Source: Adiantum capillus-veneris
Taxonomy: Eukaryota > Streptophyta > Polypodiopsida > Polypodiales > Pteridaceae
Reading direction: 5' to 3'
Assembly: GCA_014529385.2 (NCBI GenBank)
Contig: CM043950.1
Span: 74,965,935-75,029,934 of the forward strand
DNA length: 64,000 bases
The translations under genes were made by a program, and so were the position numbers. Under the pieces are notes generated by a model that did not search any database, was not told the origin of the DNA, and saw only the letters and a program-made list of their open reading frames with translations. The first letter of the stretch is position 1; each line of letters starts with the position of its first letter. Positions 54,290 to 64,000 of this stretch are shown here, in pieces.

Positions 54290-57200
54290 ATGGCTATGAA
54301 TATTCTCGTCAATGGCTTTCCTTCTGGCCAGCGTTTTGTTCCTCCTTTCCAAGGTCAAGGTTTTCCAGGCTGGAAAGCAAAGATGTTGTTAATTCTTGAA
54401 GGCAATGAACTCTCCGATGTTGTTCTTGGAAATCGTCTTTGTCCGACTGAGCTTGTTGATATGGATAATGATAACGTGCTTATCACTGAAGGACCTATAT
54501 TTGAAGATTGGAATGTTGCCTATACGGATTGGCAACGACATGATAAAGCAACTCGTCGGTATATTATTTCTGCTCTTACTGATTCCCTTTTGCTTGATAT
54601 GTATGAACTACCTACTTCCCCAACGTATGGAACTACCTTATTGCAAACTTTCATAAGAAATCTGTCACAGAAATACTTTATTTGAGAGGGCTGCTTAACA
54701 AGTTACAATATGAAGTTGGTACTGCCATAATGGGACATATTGAATCTTTCAAATCTATTATTAATCAACTTGCTGCTGTCGGTGATCCTGTTCCACAAAA
54801 GCAACTGATTACACTTCTCCTTGATACGGTGAAGGACTCTTCTTATGATAACATTGTTACTATTCTCTCTAATAAAGATGGTTTTGATTTCGACCAAGCC
54901 TGCATGTCTTTAATTGAATACTCTCAACGTCAAGAGCGTCGTAATGCTAGTCATGATACAGCTATGATTTCACAAGAGGAGACTGAGTCACAACAGATGG
55001 AACGGGATTTTTATGCTCGAAGGCGTCCATTTCAACGAGGAAACCGTAGAGGTGGCCGTCGTGGTAATATTTTCTCTCGTCTCAAATTTCCTAATAAGCA
55101 ATGTTCTTACTCCAACAGAAATGGCCAAACTGAAGATGATTGTTGGGCATGTCAATATGATGAAGAACACAATATTACTACAAAACAACCACGTTTATTT
55201 AGAGACTCTTCTTCTTCTTCTTGTGAATATTGTGGACGATCTGATCATCCCACTCATATGTGCTATAAGCGGCGATTCGACACAGATTGGAATAGAGCAT
55301 ATGCTACTGAACATCGAAACAACATTGTACCAGAAACAAGCTGCGTCCTATGTTCAGTTGCTCCAGACAAAATACTTCATGTACGCGATGGATCACTTTT
55401 TATTGTCGATTCTAGTGCTACAGGAAATATGACATATCAATCTAAGTGGCTCCATAACTATCATCCACTGCCAGTTCAACGTGTTGTTTATTTTGCTGAT
55501 GGTACTACTTGTCAAGTAAAGGGTATTGGAGACTTATATCTTGGTACCTTATCTCCTTCCACTCGAATTTTGCGAGGAGTATTACATGTACAAGATCTTC
55601 AACGTAATCTTCTTTCACTTGCTAGACTTGTTGATCTTGGTTTGTTTGTTGGATTTGATCATACCAAATGCCGAATTGAGAAACATGGACAGACTATAGC
55701 CACTGCTCCTCGAAATGGTAATTTGTTTGAACTCTCTCTCAACGATGCTGTAACAAATGTTTTCACTGCTCCAAGTGATCATGATTGCAAAGAATGGCAT
55801 CACCGTTTTGTTCATGCTGATTTCTCAAAACTCCTTGATCTTCAACGTCGTGATCTTGTTCATGGCATGGATCTTAAAGCCCATCCCCATATGGGAATTT
55901 GTGAATTTTGGGCTCTTGGGAAACACAATGGCAAACCCTTTACTCTTTCAAATATGTGGACCTCTACCTTCTTCGAGATCACAATATCGCTACTTCATTA
56001 CTTTCATTGATGATTTCTCAAGGTATACGACTGTATTTCTACTTAGACAAAAATCTGAAGCCTTATCTGTTTTCAAACAATTCCACAAGGCTGCGGAACT
56101 TCAAACTGGTCGTCGCCTTAAGAAGCTTCGTAGTGACAATGGAGGCGAATATGTTTCTCGAGAGTTTGTGAGTTACTGTGCTGACAGTGGAATTCATCAT
56201 GGACACACTATTCCATATTTGCCTCAACAGAACGGTGTTGCTGAACGAAAGAATTGCACTATTCTCAATGCTGTAAGATGTATGTTGATTCATTCTGGCT
56301 TATCTCGTGTTTTTTGGGTTGAAGCTACTTTGACAGCAGTATTTATTCAGAATCATCTTCCTACTACTGCACCCTCTGGTAAGATACCCATCACAGCATG
56401 GACAGGTGACATTCCTTCTATATCTCATTTTCGAACCTTTGGATGTATTGCTTATATTCATGTTCCCAAAGAAACACGAACAAAGCTTGATGCTCCTGGT
56501 CTTAAAGTTATTTTTATTGGATATTCTGACACTTCCAAAGGCTACAAATTCTATGACCCTTCCTCCAAGAAAGTAATTGTGAATCATGATGCTACTTTTA
56601 ACGAACAGCTTATGGGAGGCTCATGGTCCATGGATGATTCTGATGATACTAAATCATTGCTTCAGGCTTTTCCATTTCTTTCAGAAGATGAAACTCTTCC
56701 TATAGAGCAACTTTCCTCTTCACAACCATCCATCCCGAATGTTGCCAATGATGATATTGATATTTTTGTTGATCTGCCTATTGATTTAGAACATGGCTCA
56801 TGTCATGTTTATGATGACGATATTGCTGATAATGCTTTTTCTACTTCCGAAGATCCCATTACTTATGATGAAGCTATCTCTTCACCACAAAAGGATCAAT
56901 GGCAAGAGGCTGTGGAAGCAGAGTACGATTCTCTTATCTCTAAAGGTACATGGATACTAACTGAATTACCTTCTGGTTGTACAACTATTAAATGTAAGTG
57001 GGTGTATAAGACAAAAGTAAAAGCAGATGGATCTTTTGACAAGTTCAAGGCGCGTTTAGTTGCAAAAGGTTACTCCCAAGTAGCCGGTGTTGATTATCAA
57101 GAGACTTTTTCACCAGTTGTTCGCATTACAAGTGTTCGAGTTTTATTGGCATTTGCTGTTCAATTTGATTTAGAAGCTCATCAAATGGATGTGCGAACTG

Positions 57201-58435
57201 CTTTTCCTAATGGTGACTTGGAAGAGGAAATTTATATGGAACAACCAAAAGGGTTTGTTATTCCAGGTAAAGAAGACCTTGTTGCTCAACTCCATAAGGC
57301 ACTATATGGTCTCAAACAAGCTTCGTGAGCCTGGTATACAAAATTTGATCTTTTTCTCACCTCTAAAGGATTCATCTCTTGCTCGTCAGACCCCAACTTA
57401 TACATAAAACGCCAAGGTAGCAGTTTTATGATTCTTGCTCTTTATGTGGATGATACCATCCTTGTTTCCAATGATTTGGGATTTCTTCAGCAAGTGAAAA
57501 TTTTATTGTCTTCTGCATTTGATATGGTGGATCTTGGAGAGATTCACTCGTGTCTTGGCATTCAAATCCAACGGAACCGTACAAAAGGTATTTTATTCCT
57601 TCGACAGTCAAAGTTTATCGCAGATACTATTCAAAAATTTGGTATGGAATCTGCACATTCAGCCAACACACCTTGTCTTGCGAGCTCTACGAAGAACACT
57701 TCTGACAATGGCGGTCAACTTGTCACAAATCAACCTTATGCTAACTTGATTGGATGTCTTCAGTTTGTTGGCATGAACACTCGTCCTGATATTGTATTTG
57801 TTGCTAATTATCTTGGACAACATCTTGCATGTCCTTCTCTTAAGCATTGGTCTGCTGCAAAGCGTGTGTTGAAATACTTCAAAGGCACTACAGATTTTGG
57901 TTTAGTCTATCGACGACAACTCACATCGGATTCTATGAAATCTCTTTCTCTTTTGGGTTACACAGATGCACTCGACTGGGCAAGCTCACATTTATCTATG
58001 CGATCTACTAGTGGAAATTGCTTCTTTATAAATGGTTGTCTTGTTTCTTAGACCAGCAAGAAACAACGTTGTGTTGCAGTTTCTACGACTGAGTCAGAAT
58101 ATGTTTTGGCATCACTTGCAGCTCGTGAGTTGATTTGGCTTCGACAAATGCTAGTTGATATTGGTCACTCTCCTCTTTCTAGCACACCCTTGCGGTGTGA
58201 CAACCAAAGTGCTATGAGTCTTGCAAAACACTATGTTCAACATAATAAGTCAAAGCACATTGCTGTCCATCATCATTATGTCAGGTATGAAGTACGCAAA
58301 GGAACCATTATGGTTGAACACTGTCCACGTGACCAGATGATTGCAGACATTTTGACCAAAGGCCTCAACGAGTCACGTTTCATCCTCTTGCGCTCGGATC
58401 TTGGAGTTTCTTCGACCTCACTCTTTCTAGATTAG
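54290..58435 (+). pseudogene. copia gag-pol polyprotein, plus-strand copy
   Basis: ATG at 54290 (MAMNILVNGFPSGQRFVPPF). A frame change near 54615-54685 breaks gag. The first knuckle is damaged (CSYSNRNGQTEDDC) and the second kept (CEYCGRSDHPTHMC). Protease FIVDSSATGNMTY has Ser for Gly. The integrase zinc segment reads GICEFWALGKHN (Cys lost), and a deletion of about 45 bp near 55953 shifts frame before FIDDFSRYTTVFLLR. RT continues through ARLVAKGYSQVAGVDYQETF and keeps LYVDDTILVSND; a TGA interrupts at about 57326 (KQAS then stop). RNase H has SLLGYTDALDWASSH (extra residue) and TGG to TAG at about 58050. Confidence 0.93.
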
Positions 58436-58683
58436 CTTCTTTGCTATTGTAATAGCTTTGTACATATGACATTGTAATCTTTTAGGTACCATGCACTATG
58501 CACACTCCACATTTGCACATTGTGATCCCTAAGTCACTTGAATATTTGTACATAGATGCACAATTCACTTTCACATCATCATCGCTGGTTCATATTTTCA
58601 CATTGTATAGGGGCTTGGGTTTTTCCCTTGAACTCCCCAAGGGTTTTTTCATCCAAAGCTAGAGACCTTTGTTTGAGTGGGGG

Positions 58684-58826
58684 TGTTGGAGCTATATATG
58701 GCTCACTCTACTCAACTTGGTCTCACCTATATATTTGTATCTTGTCCTCAATATGAATCAGTCTTTGGGAGCGTATATGGTGTGTCTCTTGTCTCGTCTC
58801 TCTCTCTTTCTCTCTACATCTCAACA
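58684..58826 (+). repeat. 3' LTR of the plus-strand copia element
   Basis: 143 bp; differs from the 5' copy by about two bases. Preceded by the purine tract GAGTGGGGG (58675-58683). 58436-58674 is 3' untranslated sequence. Confidence 0.95.
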
Positions 58827-59399
58827 AGCCATGTGGTGTGGATTTTTAGAAGGCATATGAACTACTATCCACGATCAAAGAGGATGTGTTAGCCCAAATC
58901 ATTGATCAGCAAGGGCAGAAGGTAGAAGTAGTAATCACAAAGGAGATAGTAGTCGAGGCATTGAAGCTACCAATTGAAGGTATGACGATGAGGGCCAGAG
59001 ATAGAAAGACAGCAGGCACATTTACCAAAGAGATTGATGCTGTCACCTTTCTCAGATATCATCCAAAGGCAAGGAAGAACCAGCTCGCCTATACCATCAA
59101 CACTTCCACTTATTATCAAAGACACCACCACAGTACACCACCCCAAACCATGCGGTTGCGAGCACCTTCACCCAAGTGTTGAAGTCAACAACTAGGAAAT
59201 CAATTGATCATGCACAGTACATGATGACAACACTAAAAGGCACAAAGAAAGAAGGAAAAATCACATATCTGGGAGCCCCTAAAGTGTTGACAAGAATTGC
59301 GTATCATGCTATTGGAATGGTCGATAATTTTTTGCTAGCCCCATATCAGAACACATGGATTGTATGTGCTCAACCTTCTCCAAGAACCACACGTTAAAC
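58827..59399 (+). pseudogene. 3' ORF of a third large element, continued
   Basis: Resumes after the copia insertion with a homologue of SGVDAQRVYELVTTIHKDG (here CGVDF, a stop, then KAYELLSTIKEDV). It goes on with QKVEVVITKEIVVEALKLP and, after a frame change near 59180, YLGAPKVLTRIAYHA, equivalent to the IGGAEVLTKIA end of part 1 in the 22.4-kb copy. It stops at about 59397. The coiled-coil and C-terminal parts are absent because an LTR of another element begins near 59446. Confidence 0.7.
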
Positions 59400-59445
59400 A
59401 AAGAGAGTGTATAAGTCAAATGAAGAATCTGCAAAAAGCTCCCAT

Positions 59446-60375
59446 TCTTGGCGGATACGCCGTGACGGACGTCAGCACAGCGAGAACTCACCTAACAAGA
59501 TTTATCAGCTAAGGACGAAGCTCGACCCACAGGCGCGTGGAAGCAAGCATAGGATGTCAATCTACACTCGACCGACTCTCGACTAATTCCTACAGAGGTC
59601 TCTACCCAATGTCTAAGCTATAGTCTTCAAGAGTGCTTAAGAGGATATTTCCTACAACACTTCCAAGAGCTGAATACCCATCAAACGTTCTCGAAACGCC
59701 ATAGAACTTGAAGGAGACCCTACTAACACCAATAGGTCGCTCTCCATAAGGTCCATGAATCAAAATCCCAACCCTAAACACCTGCTGCAAAATCACGTAG
59801 GATGTCTGGTCGAAATTTGCTGGTCGTCGTTTCCAAAAACTAAAGTGCCTAATGTGTAGCTCTACTCAATGCGAACATGTGGATATGCTGCAATGCAAAA
59901 ACGGACAATGTATGCTCACCGAATCACTTGATGAAGCTTGTGGGTCGAGCTCGCAAAACCAGACCGTACGCGCGCAATGTAGGTATCAACGCGTAGCTCT
60001 CGTCGGGGGCAACACGCTGCAGTTCTCCCACTCGATTCTGACCACCGGTGCGCACGTAGAGTCAAGATGAAACTCTCACTCTCTCTCGTACATAGTACGC
60101 TCACTCACAGACATAACTTTTTTAAAATGACAAAGGTTTTTTCATTAAGGTCAAAAAGTGGTATAAATACCTTACAATCTCAAACCCTAATGTTCCAATT
60201 TTACCATCTACTCAATCTAAATGTCAAAAATGGGATACAATCTGGAAACTTCTGTAAGCCCCAATATTTACAAAGGTGAAATGTCGGTTTTTCTCAATAA
60301 ATGAATAATTACAGAAAATAATATTCCGTCGAGCCGTCATTTTTTGTAGGGTGTGTCCAGCTGCTACTGCTAACA
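59446..60375 (-). repeat. 3' LTR of a second large minus-strand element
   Basis: Homologous in patches to the LTR of the 22.4-kb element: AGCGAGAACTCA, GACGAAGCTCGACC, GTGTAGCTCTACTC and the TAACA end. The left edge near 59446 is approximate because the terminal TG is not clear. The partner LTR lies outside the window. Confidence 0.7.
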
Positions 60376-60389
60376 CTCCCCCCCTCCTT
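60376..60389 (-). promoter_or_regulatory. Polypurine tract of the second large element
   Basis: Minus strand AAGGAGGGGGGGAG abuts the LTR, as at 18623-18634. Confidence 0.8.
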
Positions 60390-60391
60390 GT

Positions 60392-63300
60392 TCATGTCGT
60401 CCCCGACATGGCTGTTGAGCTGCTTCTTGAGTGTAGACTTTCTCTCATCTTGAGAAGGGACTCATATCTTGCATGCTGAGCTAGTAGCATCGGGCCGAAT
60501 ATGTCTGTGCTGATTGTGAAGAAGCCAGCGTAGAAGGCTTCTTCAAAGGCCTGGAGTTGATAAGATGGAAAAAACATAATCCTTTGATACAATGCATGTA
60601 TCACCTTGTGAGAAGGTTGACCAGACAGATCGTATGCACATCTGTATATATCTTGAAAGAAGAAGATACTATCTATCACCTGGACTGGTTTGAAGGTCTC
60701 GAAGACTTCCAAAAGTGTTTTACATATCTTTCTCATCATGATGCAAGATAGGTTAGGCAAGCCAGTGAACAATTTGATGACGCCCGTTAGGGTTTTCACC
60801 ATGTATTGCTCACTTATTCTTTCGCCTGCATTCAAGCCTGGAAGCTTCGGGTAATTTAGCCAAGTGGGTTGGCTTCTCTACAACAACTCATGGGCTTTCC
60901 ATGTCCTCATCCTTGGTAGAGGGCAAAAACTGAGGTTATCTTGGATCACTTTAGGTGCCTCTACGAGATGGATTAGATATTGAGGATACTTTGTCAGCCA
61001 TGCCTTTCTCCAACTGGGTTGAGAGTCCACTACCAGCTTGACCCCTTCAGATTTGGAGATGTCTACTTTGTACAGTGGCACTGTTGGCTCCTCTTTTATT
61101 CTCTTGTTGATCGTAGCAGCTTCATACTTTATCAGAGGATATGGGAGAGATGGCTGTAGCCATTCACGCCGAAGGTTACTAGCATCTATCTTTTGAATAG
61201 TCATCGACTTAAAGAACCTCTGCTTCCACTCCAATGCTTCTCTGGCTCTGTCTTTGACTGTTGCTTCTATGGCCTTTTGTAGCTTCTCTTCTTCTTCTTG
61301 TGCAGATCTCATGCCTCTTGTGAGGATCCTACCAGGATGTCCTCTTGCATGGTGGTGTCCACTGGATCTGACACATTTTCTATGTCAATTCCCTCCATGG
61401 CTGCTGGTCTGGTGCTAAACTACTGCTCTTCCGTTTGTTGTTGGCCTCTCAGCTCTTCTATTTGCTTCTGAAGTGTCTTATTTTCCTCTTCTGCTTGCTC
61501 TCCCATGTCTACTAGGAGGTCATTTAGATCTGCATTTATCTTTTCCGCCTCCTCCACCTTTCTCTTGATGGCTTCTAGCTCATTCTTCATGGACTGATTT
61601 TCTTTGGAGCTCCTTCATTTGTTCTTCAGATAGCTCAGTCTCTGAAGTGGTGTGAGTCGAGCTAGTAGCTCTGACTCTGGCAGGAGATGCCTGCAGCCTT
61701 TGGATGGTTTGATCTTTGACTTTAATCTGATCTTTCAGCTCTATTACCTCATCTTGGCTCGCCTCATTCTCAAAATCTGCCTTTTCCTTGGCATTCCTTA
61801 GTGTTTCCACTTCTTTGGACTCTTCAGCAAGTTGTAGAGTCAGGTTGTCCCTTTCTCTCTCTGCATCTGTCAATGACTTGCTGATTTTCGTGTATTCTTC
61901 TTCAGCTCTTTGAAGTCTTTGATCTGCTGCCTAATTTTCTCCTTCCATCCCCTGTCATCTTTGTAATGTCGTGGCCAAACTAGCTTGCAGCTCTGTTTAT
62001 TTCTCTATATTCTCTTGGCTTTGTCTTTGTAGTGAGTTGACTTTAGCCTTGATGTGAACTTCGTTTGTTTTGAGAGTGTCAATCTCACTCTCGATGGCCA
62101 TTGATTTTTCTTCGAGCCCGGTTAGCTTCTGCATCACCACATCCCAATCATTGGTCGGTGGGTGTAGGTCCACTGTATCAATGTCCATCTCTTTCAGTTC
62201 CACTAACCGTAGGGTGTGCATGTGTTCCTTGGGCCTTGTGCTTGCCAACTCAAATGCTACTGTAGCTGCCTCTTCTCGAGAGTAACCCGCAGCTAGTAGA
62301 TCAAGAAATATTCTGAATTTCTTTTCTTCTGGATCTAACTTCTCCTCTTTCAATTTAACTTCTTCTTTTTTCTCTTTCTCTTGGATCTTATCTTGCTTTG
62401 AATCTTCTTGTTCATCCTCCTTTTGGTGGGTTTGTGGAGGGCTAAGAGGAGGTGGTGATGGGGGTGGGTTGGACTCCCTGCTTGACGGTGGAGTTGTTGG
62501 CTTCTTCTTGAAGTCCTGGTCCACCTTGGTCTTTCTCTCCCTTTCTTGGCCTTCTTGCTCTTCTAGCAGCTGTCGTCGTACTTCGTCCACTTCTTCTTAT
62601 ATAAAAGGGACATTAGGGATATTTTCTATCGTAGCATCCAAGATCTCAAAATTTTTGATGTAGTCTTTAAACCGATCTCGGTTCACCCTTCGAGACTATC
62701 CCGATATGGCTTCAAGGGACGACTTCCACAGCTCGCTCAAATCCCCCTTGAGTGCTCTCTCGGCTCTGAAGCTTTCCATCAGTCGCTCTAGCTGCGCCGC
62801 TTTTTGTGATTTGGTTTCTTTGATCGGCACTTGTGCACTTTCCTTCTTTCCTTTCTTCGACTCCGAAGGCTCTTCTAGCACGGTTTCTAACCGGGACTTC
62901 AATCTTGTGGCTACTTTGGGTGCCCTGGGAGGTTCCTCTTCTTTATCTTCTTTCAGCTTTAGCCAGTCATTTTGTGAGGGAGGTTCAGGCTAGTTCCCCT
63001 TGGCATACAATGCTCCATAAACCACTTTTATTATTAGCTAACCACGTACAATGTAGGTGGGATTTTTGTTCCCCATCTTCACAAGGTTGTCATGGAAGCA
63101 GCATAATTGATCACCTTTGGTTTGCTCTTCTACATTGCCCAGGTGAAGGTGGTAGAAATGTCTCCAGGTGGCATTCTGTACTTCTGTGGCCGCTTTGTAC
63201 ACATGTGGAAGTATTGGTTGTTGTAGAGCTGGCTCATGATAGCCACTTTTGGGTTTGCAATATCTTCAAATGTGTAGTTGTTCTTCTTTTCTGAGTAGAC

Positions 63301-63780
63301 TTTGACTTCATCTCTTCTCTTGGTCACACTATCTCCTTTGTTGGAGATGTCAAGTGCTGCTTCCACCACCCTCTCTGTGATAATAATCATAGTATCCGGA
63401 TTGCCTTGCAGATCAGTGACTCTATCCACTCCATCTTCTTTGATAGTGGTCACAAATTCCCACACTCTTTTGATGTCAATCCCCGTTGGCAAAGCTTCAA
63501 AGTAGTTATGAAGGTCCAACTTTTCCAAATAATCTCCCATCTTGCTTCTGACAAACTCATTGAGCTCCCGTGGTATCATGGGTAGCTCTACTGCATTTCC
63601 TTCAGGATCTTTGAACATGCCTTGGTAGATCCTCAAGTTATTGGACTCTAGCAAATCATCCTGAATCCATATGCTGGTTAGCTTCAGGGTTCCTTCTGGG
63701 ATGACAAATGGCTCTACTTCTTCCAAGTAGTCTTTTATTGTCATCCTCTTCTTGTTTGCCGGTGATTTTGTGGCTGCCAT
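60392..63780 (-). pseudogene. Long 3' ORF of the second large element
   Basis: About 1,130 codons from ATG 63780 (MAATKSPANKKRMTIKDYLE) to a stop 17 bp from the LTR. The N-terminal part has LRIYQGMFKDPEGNAVELPM, VWEFVTTIKEDGVDRVTD and HMCTKRPQKYRMPPGDI, parallel to the 22.4-kb copy. The middle holds a P-rich segment (about 62420-62480) and long K/E coiled-coil stretches. The C-terminus has WRKAWLTKYPQYLIHLVEAP, MVKTLTGVIKLFTGLPNLSC and ALYQRIMFFPSYQLQAFEEA. One frame change near 63100 and several stops (about 62700, 62595, 61990, 61875, 61315, 60838) break it. Its position next to the purine tract is that of env in retrovirus-like elements, but no signal peptide or membrane segment is visible. 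Confidence 0.75.
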
Positions 63781-63946
63781 GGATCCTGTTACACTCAGTA
63801 GTCCGAAGTTAGCGTTTTTTCCATATCAGCTGATAAACTGAGTTTTAACTATCCAAATGACTTGAAAATTGAAAATAAAACTTAAAAGGAACTAGGGAAA
63901 CTCTCCATGTGCTCACAGTATCATTCTGGCCAAAAATTATCATTTA

Positions 63947-63968
63947 GACATCCTACGCGTAGGATGTC
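63947..63968 (-). other. 22-bp palindrome upstream of the second large element's 3' ORF
   Basis: Arm GACATCCTAC, centre GC, then the arm's reverse complement. It differs from the array A consensus at one base in each arm, in a paired way. It lies 167 bp upstream of the 3' ORF ATG, against 169 bp in the 22.4-kb element. The window ends 32 bp further on, so an array cannot be tested. Confidence 0.85.
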
Positions 63969-64000
63969 TATTTCATCAGTGTTTGGTGACACTTGGTAGG

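Larger units (their letters stand above)
53414..58826 (+). mobile_element. Complete plus-strand Ty1/copia element
   Basis: 5413 bp with 143-bp LTRs (53414-53556 and 58684-58826), target duplication AGCCA (53409-53413 and 58827-58831), tRNA-Met primer site and purine tract. About two differences are visible between the LTRs. The coding region carries several shifts and changed active-site residues, so it is not autonomous. Domain order protease, integrase, RT, RNase H fixes it as copia. Confidence 0.95.

Noticed and set aside
60067-60279. Plus-strand small ORF in the LTR
   Set aside because: It is within an LTR with no homologue or coding signal.

Overview
The window looks like a retrotransposon graveyard from a land-plant nuclear genome. 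The evidence is plant-type Ty3/gypsy and Ty1/copia LTR elements, initiator-tRNA-Met primer-binding sites (TGGTATCAGAGC), deep nesting and very few intact frames. The size of the elements suggests a large genome (fern, lycophyte or gymnosperm would fit), but nothing here fixes the species. I see no host protein gene, rRNA, tRNA gene or CRISPR array.

Left part (1-14608): a broken minus-strand gypsy gag at the edge; a decayed plus-strand chromovirus-like gypsy element (3428 to about 8330) with one recognisable LTR; a relict minus-strand gag (about 8410-9203) beside a candidate tRNA-Trp primer site; then two 2-kb direct repeats (9545-11590 and 12607-14608). Each repeat carries a 69-bp minisatellite, and they flank a gag N-terminus relic.

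Centre (14609-40752): an old plus-strand gypsy element is split by a 22.4-kb minus-strand LTR element (17684-40112) with a 5-bp target duplication, AGTAG. In transcription order the large element holds: 5' LTR, primer site, palindrome array B, gag, protease, a duplicated RT segment, RT, RNase H, two tandem integrase zinc modules, integrase, a second retropepsin-like domain, palindrome array A, a long coiled-coil-rich 3' ORF, polypurine tract and 3' LTR. Two 1339-bp TTAA-flanked units with CACTAG terminal repeats sit inside it in opposite orientations.

Right part (40753-64000): a minus-strand copia element without its 5' LTR contains a young, complete gypsy insertion (41829-47843, 1154-bp LTRs, about four differences seen between them). 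Next comes a plus-strand relative of the large element's 3' ORF with its own palindromic leader. It is split by a complete plus-strand copia element (53414-58826, 143-bp LTRs, target duplication AGCCA). The window ends in the 3' part of another large minus-strand element (59446-64000) with LTR, polypurine tract, 3' ORF and one palindrome.

The main candidate for something undescribed is this large gypsy lineage. It has a long ORF in the env position reaching the polypurine tract. About 170-185 bp upstream of that ORF lie 22-bp palindromes, spaced about 285 bp where more than one is visible. The palindrome sequence differs between elements but the dyad is kept by paired changes. Two members also carry a second protease-like domain downstream of integrase. 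Most frames carry stops or shifts, so these are mainly dead copies whose structure is still readable.
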